A stretch of 64,000 nucleotides of DNA from positions 125,834,043 to 125,898,042 of the forward strand of contig CM043960.1 in assembly GCA_014529385.2 (NCBI GenBank), in the 5' to 3' direction. The notes under the pieces were generated by a model. It was not told the DNA's origin, ran no database searches, and saw nothing but the letters and a program-made list of their open reading frames with translations. Positions 40,171-52,604 of the stretch are shown piece by piece (positions within the stretch are counted from its first letter, which is position 1; every line of letters starts with the position of its first letter). Source of the DNA: Adiantum capillus-veneris. Taxonomy: Eukaryota > Streptophyta > Polypodiopsida > Polypodiales > Pteridaceae. A program made the position numbers and the translations under genes.

Positions 40171-41312
40171 AGCATTTCAAAACTAATGCATGAAGAGCCT
40201 AGAGAAAAGCTATTTTCTTACTTTCGATAGGTCCCAGCTTTTTGACTTTTTTGGTAACAATGTGATTGCTCTCAAAATTAACTTAAACCATATATAAAAT
40301 GCTAATAAGTACATTGATCATCTCAACTTTGCAAATCCTTCTTCAAGTTTGAGAATTCTAATGTACATGGACATCAATGTTGCATTAGGTAGTCGCTCTT
40401 AAAATAAGACAACAATATAGTAATTAACCATAAAAGCCCAAAAATCCCATACACGTTAATGCTAACCACATGCACCACAAAAATTCAGAGGGCAAACAAT
40501 ATTATAACATAACTCTAAGCCTCTTATAGTTTAAGAGTTTGCAAAATGTCATGGGAAGACAATCTACAAAAAGAAATTATTGATCAAGAAGTAATCGTCT
40601 CCATAATTCTTGAATTAGTTTTTAGGCTAAGACTTGCACAAAATAAGGTCATAAATTTCTTCACTTTCCTCAACGGTCTTAAATGCTCTTGTGCATCTTG
40701 TGACCACATAAATCCCCCCTAGTAATTTTGGAGTCCCTTTCTTGGGCATGGTTCACTATCTAGAAAGCTTGCCTTTTAAACAAGTGTCTTCTTTGGAGGA
40801 CGAGGTTACCTCTAATGAGTTGCTGCTTCATCATGCCCCCCTTTTTGTCCCCTATGATGATAAGGCACATAGGGAGGTCTTGAGGCATGCATAGCTCTTC
40901 CTATGTTTGTAGATTTTTATTCACGTTGCTTTTTCACCTATGCAGGCATATACATGTAGATTGTAAAATAGCCATGCAATAATCAATCATGCATGAATTG
41001 CTGCTAACACGTAGTGATACCGGAGACTTTAAAATCTTCAAAACTAACTAATAATGCTTGTATGACTCAAAGGATCTTCAATAATAGCGGCACAACACTC
41101 CTACAAACACCTTTTTCTAGCTAGCACATTGCTCAAGTATCCATGCTTCATCCATCAGCTAGTCACCTAGTGACATGCAAATCCAAGTTGATTGCTTGTT
41201 GATTAACCTTGAATTCATATCATGGATCTCTCACAAGGGAATAGGCCCATTAGCACCTTCTCTCACAACGAAATAGGCTCAATCTATTTAAAGCTCCCTT
41301 GGAGACTAGTGG
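40171..41312. other. Non-coding DNA
   Basis: AT-rich with no element motifs that I can assign. Confidence 0.45.
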
Positions 41313-41667
41313 TAAGTATACTTGCATCATGGTGCTTCATGAGTCATTCTTTCCTCCACTCAAGTTAGAATGTGATGGACTTGAGTACCATGATGCCCTG
41401 TCACATGGGAGATAGCATGTATTTGGCTCTAAGATGCTCTAGGTTGTTTGCTTCTCAATTAGCCCATTCCTTCAATTCAACATTGATGAGGTATTGGGGA
41501 GGTTCAATGGTTGATGGAGACGTTGGAACTTTGCAGTAAATGTAATTTTCATCGTGGTGCTTCTTGAATTATTCTTTCCTCTACTTGGGCTAGAATTTGA
41601 TGGACTTGAGTGAATGATGCCCCTTCAAGTGGGAGGTAGCTTGTAGCTGGCTCGAAGATGCTCTAGG
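41313..41667 (+). repeat. Old duplication, about 225-bp period
   Basis: The segments at 41313-41450 and 41538-41667 both read CATCRTGGTGCTTC, ATTCTTTCCTC, GATGGACTTGAGT, ATGATGCCC, GGGAGRTAGC and AAGATGCTCTAGG in the same order. They are clearly diverged. No coding. Confidence 0.75.
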
Positions 41668-41826
41668 CATCAAAGATCATGCATGTTTTTTTGATGTATA
41701 ATGGCCACTCTTTTTAATATGCTTTGGGCTACAAAAATTCTTATGTAAAAGCATAGGCCATCTCTTGTACAATTAGGGGTAGATAAATAGTCACCAAACT
41801 CCTCCGAGCCTAGTCCATCTACAGTA
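41668..41826. other. Non-coding DNA upstream of element F
   Basis: No gene or motif. The F gag frame begins just after it. Confidence 0.4.
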
Positions 41827-42816
41827 ATGGTAGAAGGAGATTGGTATAATTCATATCCACCACCAATGGAAGAAACCGTGACTTATGCTCCACTAGAGCT
41901 TGCACCAATGTATTATGTAGCTAATCAAGGTGTCATACCTCCCATGATAAGACTCATGATTAAGCCAAGAACAGAAAATTGTCACAACTGTGGTGCAAAT
42001 GATCATTGGAAAAATGAATGTCCAAAGCCTGACAAAAACCTCAAGCCAGTTGAAGCCTATTGCATACAATGTTGCAAAAAGGGAAGACACTTTCCGGAAT
42101 ATTGTCCTAAAAAACTTTTAAACAAGGGTAAAACAGTAGTAAACGTAGTCCAAGTGATACCTAGTAGCTCATCAGAGAGTGAACCGATTGTTCCAATCAA
42201 GGTAATCACCAGAGCCCAGGCTAAGAAAAAGAAACACGACTCCTCTGATGATTCAAAAAATACGTAAGTTTCCTCTCAAAGGATCAAAAGAAGCAGAAGC
42301 AAAAGATATGAGATGAGAAAACAAAAACAACGGGTTGAAATAAAAAAGAAAGCAAAAAAGCTATTCCAAAAAAAGGTGAAAGAAACTGGAAGTCAAATCA
42401 AGGAAACAACCGTGAAATCTGGAGGATCCATTTTGGTTAATAAAATTTTTGAGCCTATTAATGCATCCTTGGAAGCCTACCAAGCAGGACTTAAAGCAGG
42501 CCAAATTATGAAAAACAAATGGAAAAACTATCCTTCTCTAGACATGGAAGCAGCTAGGCTGGAAGCTTATCAAAATTTGGTAAGAATCATGCAAGAAATG
42601 CTGGAAAAACAAAAACCCAAGCTTGAAAGTATTGCAAAACCTGAAGAGCTTGTGGTAAGAGACACTAAAGAAAAACCCAATGTAGTGGTAGAACCCCACC
42701 TTGAAACAAAAGAACCAGAACTTATAGTGCCGAACAACGAAGATGCCTTAGACGGAATTCCATTCGTAGAGGAAGACTGGCCAAGACACTTATGGGAAAA
42801 AGTTAGAGATCAATGA
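41827..42816 (+). pseudogene. Element F gag with two zinc knuckles
   Basis: The frame begins MVEGDWYNSYPPPMEE (41827) and has two CX2CX4HX4C knuckles, CHNCGANDHWKNEC and CIQCCKKGRHFPEYC, about 20 residues apart. PIKVITRAQAKKKK and a very basic segment follow. The frame is open except for one TAA at 42265-42267. It ends with a helix-prone, Glu/Lys-rich part (KPNVVVEPHLETKEPEL) and DGIPFVEEDWPRHLWEKVRD. The capsid core normally upstream of the knuckles is not visible, so the gag is 5'-truncated or the start lies elsewhere. It resembles element B by layout and by the ITR motif. Confidence 0.7.
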
Positions 42817-43470
42817 TGGGAGCATAACTCTAAAGTCAGCTCCTATAGAGGAAGTTTGGTTGGGTAACCTACCTTCTGATATGAATATAGATGTGCAATC
42901 CTTGTATGGGGATTGCAGATCTGAAGCTTCGGGAATGTTGAAACCATTGACCTTGAAAACATTACCCTCTTACTTGGGAGATAACAAAGATGAATCCATA
43001 GTGTGTAAGACCACTCAAGTAATAAGAGTTGACCAGACCCTAGAAGTAGACAACATTCATTCAATCATGTCTGCACCCATCCAATGCACTCTTACCTTGG
43101 GAGAACTGTTAAAACTCAGACCATATTTATGGAATGATCTACAGAAAACCCTAGAGAAGGTGGGGATAACTGGGCTAATCTCAAAAAAATTGAAAAAATT
43201 GAAAAACGAAATGGACAACAAAGAGATTTGATATGTTCCAATAAAAAAAGTCGGAGAATATTATGAAGGGGAAGAAGGAAACACCACCCTTCCAGTGAAA
43301 TATAATGACATTGAAACCATGGCAATACTAGATAGTGGAGCAAGCATAGCCATAGCCATGAAAGCAGTATGGGAATCCTGGCGACAACTAGCCATTAGAC
43401 AAACTCGAATGACCATCAATTGGCTGACGGAAACATTGAGAGACCATTACGGCTGCTTGAAAAAGTAATA
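42812..43470 (+). pseudogene. Element F protease region
   Basis: Sequence passes to another frame at about 42812-42816 (reads NDGSITLKSAPIEEVWLGNL). It then has a leucine-rich block TLTLGELLKLRPYLWNDLQ and, after an in-frame TGA at 43229-43231, the protease. ETMAILDSGASIAIAMK has an intact D-S-G-A (Asp at 43331-43333). This is the only canonical D-S-G protease active site in the window. Confidence 0.75.
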
Positions 43471-44496
43471 GTCAATTCCTATGGAATTGAATATCAACAC
43501 ACTTTTGCCATAGTAGACTTTGGGAAAAAAACTCAATTATGAAATCATATTGGGAAGACCTTTCATGCGATAGGTACAACTTATCCAAGATTATGGAAAC
43601 AACTATCTGTACTTGAAGCAAGTGGGATCTATAACAAGGGTAAATCTAAAAGATCACACTTATAGAGATGTCTTGAAAACATCCATACAAGAGTTTGATT
43701 TAGTCTCTTCGACTGAACTAAGCTTCCATCCTGATTAAACAAAGACACTCCTATTTGGATGTATGGAGCTTCAAAAAATGGGAGTTTAAAATGAGAAGAA
43801 TGTATTCTAGAAAGGGATTGTACAGACAAAGCCTATGCACCTAAATCCTTTCCAGAGCATTTTTTTGAGCCATTCGAGTGGACTCAAATTTTAGCGACAA
43901 TGGATGTATGTGTGAATACGTTTATGCCTACTCAATTTTGTAATGAGGATGGCTACGACATAATTCCCATCCAAATGATTTCAACCCTCAACATTGAAGA
44001 TGAAGATGAGTAACCCAAGGACTTGATGAAAGTTGAACAAATCTTTTCAGACCTCTACTACGATGCAATAGATGAGTTAGATGAACACTCAGCTACCTTA
44101 GAAGATTCGAGGTCAGAAAAAGAACATGTGAGAGCTAAGCTACTCTTGAAAGGAGAGGAGGAAAAGTTTTTTGACTTTCCTAACCAGAAAACAAGAAGAC
44201 AAAAATGGTATAGGCAAAAAAGAGACACCAAAAACGTGAAAACACGACCTATGCCATCAGTCTCCAGTAGAACACAATTCTTGATGCAGATAGATGCAAA
44301 TGATTGTGTCAAGGAAAAAATCACTAACAGATATCCTTCAAACAAAAATCCAGAAATGTCTAAAACATCGAGAAAAACAAGGAAGGATACTCAAGCAAAC
44401 AAACAGGATAAGAAGCCAATCATGACACAAGTTGAGCGGAAAAAAAAAACATCAAGAGTTGAAAAAAGATCTAAAGGAGATATATACGACTGAAAT
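43440..44496 (+). pseudogene. Element F protease end and lysine-rich linker
   Basis: In shifted frames come GIEYQHTFAIVDFGKK, NYEIILGRPFMR and ITRVNLKDHTYRDVLKTS, typical protease end motifs. The frame from 44026 (MKVEQIFSDLYYDAIDELDE) is open for over 150 codons and is rich in Lys, Arg and Ser, probably the spacer before RT. No RT follows: an opposite-strand C fragment begins by about 44555. Confidence 0.6.
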
Positions 44497-44554
44497 GGAA
44501 ACCATGGAAGAGGATGATAAGGATGTAATGAGGTTCTACGCTTTATCAACTTGA

Positions 44555-46140
44555 CATTTTTTATAATGCAAGCCATATAGCCTTGAATATGTCTATGTAA
44601 ACATGGCCAATAAATTGCTGCCATATGAGTGCATAAGTCTTGGAGGAAAATTTAATGGAAAATTTCTTCCATCAACGCAGCTCAACACTCAATAGAGGAG
44701 TATTGTGTGTGGAGGAGCTTGAAATATTATTTGCATTGGAGTGAAAAGGATCCACCATTTTAAGATGTGTCCACACCTTAGAGTATGCCTTGCCAAGCTC
44801 ACAGCTACCTTTTAAGGATACCAAAAAACTCACTTGGTATCTCTGTGAACAAAAGAGGGTTTATCTCTAGCATTCCCTTGAGAGCATCTACTCCAACAAT
44901 ATATAGACCCTTGCAATACCATAGTTGGAGCATCATACTCTCAAAAAATATAATCCCACTAGGAATTTGACCCTTCAAATATGTTTGATTTGTGAACCAT
45001 TACATACTCTCACGATCAAACACAATCTCAAACTAAGCTTCATACAAATAATGGCTCCATCTTTTCAAAGCGTACACTATAACATAGAGTTCTCTCTTAT
45101 AGGTAAATTAATGTCATGTAGTATCAAATTTCTCACTCTGAAAGTCACTAGTCTTCCCTCTTGGAGTGAAAGTGCACTGACAGCTCTAAAACTAGCATTG
45201 CTTTCCAAAACAAATGGTTTATGTGGATCAACTATAGCAAGTATAGGTTCTGATGCTCAAGCTACCTTGAGCTTGTCAAATTATGCTATTGATCTACTCC
45301 CCAAGAAGAAATCATTGCCTTTGTTTTTCAATCAATACTTATTCTAATTAGTATTTAAGTTTAACTCATGATAATATACACAAATACACATAGTGCCATC
45401 TTTTTTTTCACGAATAAAATGGAAGAACTCTAAGGTGAAGAATTGGGTTGAATAAAACCCATGCTAAGGTAATCAATAAGATGCTATTCTACCTTCGTTG
45501 CTTCTTCATGGCTAAGCCAATAAGGTGGCTTGATTCTAGGTTTACTTATCAACACTACATCTATGTCATGTTGCACATCATCTATAGCAGGTGACTTCAA
45601 CAACAAGTAGATCGTTATTCATTAAGCAACTCCTTCACTTGTTGTATAACTTGTGCCATATCTTCAAAGGACTGTGTAGTTTGGTGATAAGGTAAGCTCA
45701 TAATGTAGTGTGAGTTATTAACCATTAAATATGAAAAGGAAAGATTATCATGCGGTGTTGAGAAAACTTCATTTACATGAGACAAAAGTAGGCAAAACAC
45801 GTCGACAAGTATTAAAGAAAGATTTACTCTATTTCATTAGGAGAACCAAGTTGGAAAAGCTATACGAATAAGTGGTGAGGGAGGGATGTTCTTTTCTCCC
45901 ATCATAACCATGTGCGAACCATTGGCTTAAAACACTAGAATATTGTGCATAGCTACAATGTAATGAAGGAACCAAACCATGCAACCACTCTTGACTTAGA
46001 ACCACATCCACCATATTCGTGTTCATAACTTGGAATTTTTATGGCATAATATGCCCTTACACTTTGAGGGGGACATCTTTAACTCGAGTATCTCACACCT
46101 TGGGGTCATGCCCATTGATCAAGCATCAAAGTATGCATAG
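44555..46140 (-). mobile_element. Element C fragment C3, minus strand
   Basis: Nucleotide similarity to C1 is clear (for example the RNase H region with ATGATCAAACACAATCTCAAACT against ACGATCAAACACAATCTCAAACT). Protease pieces NTNMVDVVLSQEWLHGLVPS and DTRVKDVPLKV occur at the right end. RT between the two is badly decayed. The right end is joined head-to-head with C4. Confidence 0.72.
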
Positions 46141-47040
46141 TGTCCATGACACTCCACATGCATCATTTCATACTAGTCATAAGAAACAGTCTCTTCTTGT
46201 AGCTAGTGAACAATCTAAGAGACCTATGGGGCCTTGATGACCTCTATTCAATGAGGAATTTGAGAAAGGTAAGAGGGAAAGGCTTTGTTTTAATTGCTTA
46301 TCAGGGAATCATCATAAAAAGGTTTATCCCAAGGGGAAGTTGGCAAGGGCAAGAAAGGAAAAGGCAGTGCACATGGTGCCACTCCTTCCTCTTAAATCTT
46401 CATCCAAATGTGCCAATGTGTAAGTATCTCACATAAAAGAGATTTATGAATGTTGGTTGACTACTTTATGTAGCAACCAGCTTTTCTACTTTATGAGTTA
46501 GTGAAAATGCATGGTACTAATGAGGGGACAAGAGGTGAGAATCCTATTAGATGATGGTGCTTATCACAACTTTCTAAACTACCAATTAGTCAAGAAGTTA
46601 TGTCTACCACAACTCTCAACTCCCACCTCTACAAGGTAGCTATGATTAGTGGGAAAGATACTGAGATCTAGGATACTCTTCAAGAATGTTTCCCTTGAGG
46701 TACAATGGCACCACATGAAAGTGGATTTTAAAGCCGTGAACCTGGATAAGGCAGATGTGAGAGTGCCTGCATGTGTGGGACCAACATTACACACGACTAT
46801 GAGCACAATAGTTTAATGTTTGAAGCCACTGAGTTATACATGTTATTACTGGGAGAAAATAATGTCCCTCCCTCTCCAGTTCTATTCTAATAATGCAATA
46901 GAACGGATTTTCCTTTGTTAGTCATTGTCTCATGCTTTCTCTAATTCAAGTTCAAATTTGACTTTATTAGATGATGTTCCTCTCTTCTGTGATCAGTCCT
47001 CATGCTACATGCTTCTTTATCTTTTATTCTTCAATGGCTA
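46141..47040 (+). mobile_element. Element C fragment C4, plus strand
   Basis: It begins in gag: HTSHKKQSLLVASEQSKRP, then the knuckle CFNCLSGNHHKKVYP, where the last Cys is Tyr. The protease follows near 46535 (LLDDGAYHNFLNYQLVKKLC, D-D-G in place of D-S-G) and NLDKADV. The end at about 47040 is where similarity to C1 stops. Confidence 0.68.
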
Positions 47041-47442
47041 AGGAATCGTAGGAACATAATGCTAAGCTCACACAAAAATATAAGTAAAGCTAGGAGCTTA
47101 CATGGCAATAAAGTTAAGATATCATGTGATGATAAAACCAAAGTTCATGATGCATGTGGCTAGCATTAACATGTGTAGGGAATAGGTGGGCTTTGTAATA
47201 ATTATAATTACTTTGTTGCTTTTGCTATAAATTAGTGGTTAGCTAATTGTGAGATTGATGTTTGTGTAGATTGGAATTCAAGAAGTTGAGTAGGAGCTTG
47301 CAGAGTTGATTATGTCAGCTCACTAATTAAGTTATAGCCGCTTAGAGTTCACTAGTATTTAATTCTATACATCAATAAAGCCAAGATGGGCTCAGTTGTA
47401 TCTACTAGGCTAGAAATATGTGAGGTCTCCACCTCGTTACCA
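47041..47442. other. Non-coding DNA left of element E
   Basis: No coding motif seen. The stretch touches the outer edge of the E 3' LTR. Confidence 0.4.
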
Positions 47443-49792
47443 TATCCATTTGGCAAAAGGAGAGTACCTGACAGGTCGCTAGGCCCTCATCAATTGAGAA
47501 AATCATAGTCAGATAGATAAGATTTCTAATGGACACTCTCATCACCAAGTAACTTGAGTCCGAGTCATTGAAAAGGGGTCCTAGCCCTGTCTTGCAGGGA
47601 AAGCATGAACTAACACAATAATCTGACGTTCCTAATTCTCACCTTCCAAAAGATAGAAACCCCAGATGCCTTTTTCCCCATAATTTTCAGAGACACGTAC
47701 AATTGGGACTTCTCAACTCTTGGCACAATGAGTCTCTAGTTTCGCTTCTTCTATCAATGAGGAGCGGAGAGTTTCTCGACTAATTGAGACCACCCATCCT
47801 TGACTGGCAACCTGAGCCAGTCCCCACTTTCCACCCCCACACTCACACTTTGTTTTGCTTGTTTTCTAATTACTAGAACATGATTGTTCAAGCACAAAGT
47901 TCCTTTTTATGATTTCCATTACAAGTTCGTTAAGACAGCCCTTCAACCATTATCAAATCGGCACCAACACAATCTTTCTTGGACGTAACAACATACGACT
48001 CTTCTTCATTTAAATATCCAAACCCGAAAAGTTCACTCCTCTTGGCGAGAGTTTATTGCTCCCGGTGTCTTTAGTTGCCCATACAATTAAATTGCCCTGC
48101 AACGTGGGTACAAACCCCTAGTGACTAACTTGCAACTTGGACACCAACCCGCAAGTATTATCTTGCATTCCGAGCACCAACCCGTAAGATGTGTGCAACC
48201 ATATGCAATACTTTAGCGTTCATTCCTCTAAGCTCTCCTTCCTTGATATCAAAGGGAGTTTTGACTATATCAGTATAAGATTTTTGAATGAAGAAGATTC
48301 GAGAGTTCTTCTACTAGGCAAATATTTATTTCCTATGAGCAAACAAACTACTTTCCAAACAATCTTTCCCTATTAATACAATTTAAAAAAATTAACAAGT
48401 TCAATTGATGTGGTTTTGAATTGGGAATGACCCCATGTTTAGGTAGTTTTCCCCTTCCTATTTACTCATGATGCAAAGAAAGAAAAGAAATTTCGTACCT
48501 GTTCATGAGCAATAACGTCACTTCGTGGGATAAGTGGCATATCCTCATTCATCGGTGCCTTTCCTCTGTCTTTACCATCACTGGTTCCGGCTTCGTGATC
48601 GTGTGATCCACCATAGCGAGTTCTCTTAGGTGCTATTCCCACTACTAGATACTTAACTTAACTTGAGAAGTTGTAAGCTAAAGTATAAAAATACAATGGA
48701 AGTAGCGTAAATGGTTATAAGTATTTTAATTCCAAAACATATATGGTTACTCTACACATCAACTCAAAACATATGCTTGCTTGATCTTGCCATAATATTA
48801 TGATACTATGCGTCATAACTTATACACTAATCACATGATTAATCACTTATATATACTTGCAAGAACAATCCATCATTTTAGTTGGACCATTTCTTGAATA
48901 TGACTAGCTAATACATGCAAACATCTAGGTTACAATGGAGAAGAATTGTGCATGCAATCAACACAACTGATTATGTAATTAAGCAGTGAGACCTTCGTTA
49001 AGTTATAATGTAGAGAATTTACCATAAAGTAGGTATATTGATGGTTGATATCCAATTGAGGATATGTAAATAAGAGTATAGTGGTTCCTTGTTGCCCAAA
49101 TCGGTCCCATACCTCCCTAGCTCGCCCCCTCTTGGTAAAATAATGAGTAGATGTGTCACAAGCTCCTACATAGCCACCATTTTGGCTATTACACCTCATG
49201 TAGTGCCCCCATGCTCATAATCAATTATTCTATAAGAGATGGGTCCATGGATATGGGTCATTTATGGGCATACATAGACATACATAAACATGCACACCAT
49301 ACATACACATGCACATGCATGCCCATGCACATGCATACATATGCATACCTTAGACTTAGGAATTAATTTATTAACATTAGGATGAAAATTAATTGTCTAG
49401 AGTGAGCTTGGCTTATCAGAATTTAATTTTGAAAGTTGCTATTAAAAGACAATCTTGAGGATGACAATCTAAGGTGTCAGATGCACACACTTGCTATATT
49501 TAGCAATTTTTGGACCAGGTAGCTATTTTTATGGAAATTTAGGACGGGGTAGATTTTGACGAGACGGCCGCGTCTAGGTGGGTTAGGCACCTCGAAACTT
49601 TCTATTTTTGGACGAAAATGACAAAAAGGTAAAAATTTTATTTTTTAAAATCTTACAACAATATGTTTATCATTAGCTCATCAGAGGTGGAAAAACTATA
49701 AAAAATAGTAACTTTTTGTATATGGCTAGGATGGCCAGATATGTATTCCTTTACATGGGAATCTCCTCTCCAAGGGTGGCAGACACCTTACA
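47443..49792 (-). repeat. 3' LTR of element E (2350 bp)
   Basis: It is colinear with 54452-57108 throughout (for example GAAAAGGGGTCCTAGCCCTG, CAAACCCGAAAAG/CAAAACCCAAGAG, CTTTACATGGGAATC). It lacks about 310 bp that in the other LTR lie at about 56078-56390, including the TATA box. The plus-strand reading starts TATCCATTTGG (TGTCC in the other copy) and ends CCTTACA. Confidence 0.92.
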
Positions 49793-49806
49793 TTCTCCCC
49801 AACTTG
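49793..49806 (-). promoter_or_regulatory. Polypurine tract of element E
   Basis: On the minus strand AGTTGGGGAGAA precedes the LTR start TGTAAGGTGTCTGCC. Confidence 0.75.
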
Positions 49807-49839
49807 AAGAATTGAGATGTCCTCATCTCAAAGTTAAGT

Positions 49840-50133
49840 CTAGATGATCTTTAAGGAGAAATGTTTCATTTTCCCAGGTACGTCTTCTTCAGGGAAATCT
49901 TTCCATTTGATAAGGTGTTCAATGATGTTTCTGTTCCTAAGTTTTCTCTCCCGTGTTTTTAGGCTATAGTCAGGTTGAAGTTCAAGGACTCCTTGGGTTG
50001 GAACAACTATTTGTTCGGAATCCAAAAGTTGATTAGGGTTATGAACATAAGGTTTTAATAGAATAACATGGAAGACATCATGAATTTTGAGGTTGGAAGG
50101 TAGCTTTAGCTTGTAAGCTTGATCACTTATCAC
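49840..50133 (-). pseudogene. E integrase C-terminus and chromodomain
   Basis: ISDQAYKLKLPSNLKIHDVF and HVILLKPYVHN are the GPY/F module end. SLKTRERKLRNRNIIEHLIK and WKDFPEEDVPGKMKHFSLK are a chromodomain. The conserved W-E after the EED motif is changed to P-G. Confidence 0.83.
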
Positions 50134-50157
50134 TTTGACAATCTCATAGGGTCCACA

Positions 50158-51130
50158 TTATCTTGAGTTGAGCTTCTGGTACTTTCCCAAGGATAGGTTG
50201 CTTTTCTTGGGCCTGACCCTAAGGAATACCTTGTCTCCTTCTCTAAAGATTTGATCTGATCTCTTCTTATCTGCATAATATTCTTGTAAGTCCTGAGCGA
50301 CTTGAATATCCTTACAAATCGCTTTGGTTTCAGCTTTCATGTCTTCGAGCATTTTCTTTGAGGCTTCTACCTTGATAGTAGGATGTGAGAAATTTAATGG
50401 AGCCAAACATTCTTGTCCATAAGGAGCCTTAAATGGTGACATGCCAATGCTTCTATGGCTAGAGGAATTATAGGCATATTCAACCAATGGAAGATATTGA
50501 ATCCATTTTTCTTTGGTTCATGTGAACAATATGCTCTAAGAATGTCCTCAATCACCTGGTTTACTCTTTCAATATGACCATCTCTCTGAGTATGATATGC
50601 TGTGCTTAAACACAGTTGTGTTCTAATGGCTTGAATAATTGAAGTCCAAAACTTTGAGGTAAATTTTGCATCCCTGTCGTCGCTAACAATTCTCTTAGGT
50701 AGACCATGAAGTCTAAAGATTTCCTTTATGAAGATTTGACTAATATAAATGGCAGTGAAGGTAGTGTTTACAAACATCAAGTGAGCTACCTTAGTAAGCA
50801 TATCAACAACAACAAACTCAATCATGGTCTCCAACAGAGGGCAATCCTCTGACAAAGTCCATACTGATACAGTCCCATTTCATTTGAGGTATATCAAGAG
50901 GTTAAATTTGTCCAGGTAGTTTGATTCTTTTAGCTTTAATCCATTGGTAAGAGAGACATTGCTTCACAAAGCAAATAACATCTCCCTTCATTCTTGGACA
51001 AAAGTAGCTTCTTCTAACAACATTTAAGGTCTTTGTATACCCAGGGTGCCCTGAAGTTGGGCTATCATGAGTCTCAAATAGGATTGCTTTATTCAGTGTT
51101 GGGTCCTTAGGTACACAAAGCCTTTGTCAA
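50158..51130 (-). pseudogene. E integrase
   Basis: Pieces include KGDVICFVKQCLSYQWIKAK (one Cys of the zinc pair is Tyr-shifted), MIEFVVVDMLTKVAHLMFVN with the first Asp, RIVSDDRDAKFTSKFW with an extra residue around the second Asp, and GHIERVNQVIEDILRAY with the Glu. MVEYAYNSSSHRSIGMSPFK and REGDKVFLRVRPKK follow. Frame changes occur near 50390-50500. Confidence 0.82.
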
Positions 51131-51222
51131 AAATAAAGACATCCCTCTTGAACAAAGTAATCCTTTATCGATTTATTCTTTGTCTCAGGTGTTATGCCTT
51201 GTTGAATCTGCAAGGATAACTG

Positions 51223-52056
51223 CTAATAATCAGAGTCTTTCAAGGCTGCTTCCTTAATTCTTTCCCACATAGGATTATTAGGTATAGAGATAGCACTAAG
51301 GAAAGCTTTGTGACTAAGTCCATCCACAACTACATTGTCCTTCCCCGGTCTAAACTTTATGTCAAAGTCGTATTCTTGAAGAAGTTCAATCCGTCTTCTT
51401 TGCCTCATCTTGAGATTGGGTTGTGTAAATATCCATTTCAAGCTTTTATGATCAATGAATAATTGAAATTTGCGACTGAGAAGATAATGTCTCCATAGCT
51501 TTAATTCATGAACAATTGCTAAGAGTTCCAAGTCATGGGTCGGGTAATTCTTCTCATGATCTTTGAGCTTTCGAGAAGTATAGGCTACAGGCCCACCTTC
51601 TTGAGTAAGGACTCTTCCTAAACTAAAATTCGGAAGTTTAAGAATTGGGGTTGATACTAGATATCCTTTTAACTTTGCAAAACTGACCTCGTGTTCTACT
51701 CTCCATTCGATCCTTATTCCTTTCTTCAGTAATTGTGTTAAAGGTGCTGCGATGAGAGCATAATCCTTGACAAATATCCTATACCATCCTGTGATTCCAA
51801 TAAATCCCCTAATTTCACTGACAAAAGTAGGTTGAGGCCATTCTACGATGTCCTTAACTTTATTTGGGTCGACTGAGATACCTTTGGAAGATATAATAAA
51901 GCCAAGATAGCTGACTTGGGAAGAACAAAAGGTACATTTTTTACTCTTCTGAGCATAAAGCTGATGCTGTCGTAAGAATTGTAATACTTTATGAACATGC
52001 TCTTCATGATCTTTCTCATCTTTAGAATAGATCAAGAAGTCATCGAAGAAAACCAA
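51223..52056 (-). pseudogene. E reverse transcriptase end and RNase H
   Basis: The frame starts just before the catalytic box FFDDFLIYSKDEKDH and continues with VSYLGFIISSKGISVDP, EIRGFIGITGWYR and PLTQLLKKG. RNase H has RVLTQEGGPVAYTSRKLKDH, NYPTHDLELLAIVHELKLWR and IDHKSLKWIF. The N-terminal RNase H block with the first catalytic Asp (normally CDAS) is deleted: LPNFSLG joins directly to RVLTQEG. The frame continues upstream through a stop near 52086-52089. Confidence 0.87.
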
Positions 52057-52089
52057 GACAAAATCATCTAGGTAAGGTTTAAAAATATC

Positions 52090-52604
52090 CTACATTAGTC
52101 GATTGAAGCTTGTAGGAGCATTAGTAAGACCAAAAGACATTACTGTGAACTCGTAATGTCCATACCCAGTATTGAAAGCCATCTTTGGTATGTGTGGATT
52201 TTTGATCCTTATCTGATAACACCCAGAGCGAAGATCAATCTTTGTGAAGATCTTAGCCCTGTGTAGCCTATCCAATAGCTCATCAATCCTAGGAATGGGG
52301 TACTTGTTCTTAACAGTAACTTGATTAAGCCCGCGATAGTCTATGCAAAGTCGTAAAGACCCATCCTTCTTCTTTTTTAAAAGAACTAGAGCACCCCAAG
52401 GAGAAGTACTTGGTCTGATAAATCCTTGCTCATAAGCTGCCTAAGTTGCTCTTTGAGCTCAATTGCTTCAAGGAGTGACATTTTATATGGTCTTTTTGAA
52501 ACGGGTTCACAACCAGGGATAGTCTTAATTTCGTGATCAACTTCTCTAGGTGGTGGAAGACTTGTAAGGTCCTCAGGGAGGAACACATATGAATACCCTC
52601 TCAA
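52090..52604 (-). pseudogene. E reverse transcriptase N-terminal part
   Basis: [35 protein letters not shown] pieces and [20 protein letters not shown] with the first Asp. [20 protein letters not shown] ends at a stop. A frame change occurs at the run of Ts and As near 52370-52385. Confidence 0.83.

Noticed and set aside
41827..44496. Endogenous pararetrovirus (caulimovirid)
   Set aside because: CCHC knuckles and a protease would fit, but no movement protein is seen and the layout matches gypsy gag-protease, with element B as a nearby relative.
48191..48376. Conserved small frame also present at 55192-55416
   Set aside because: It is conserved only because both lie in the two LTRs of element E.
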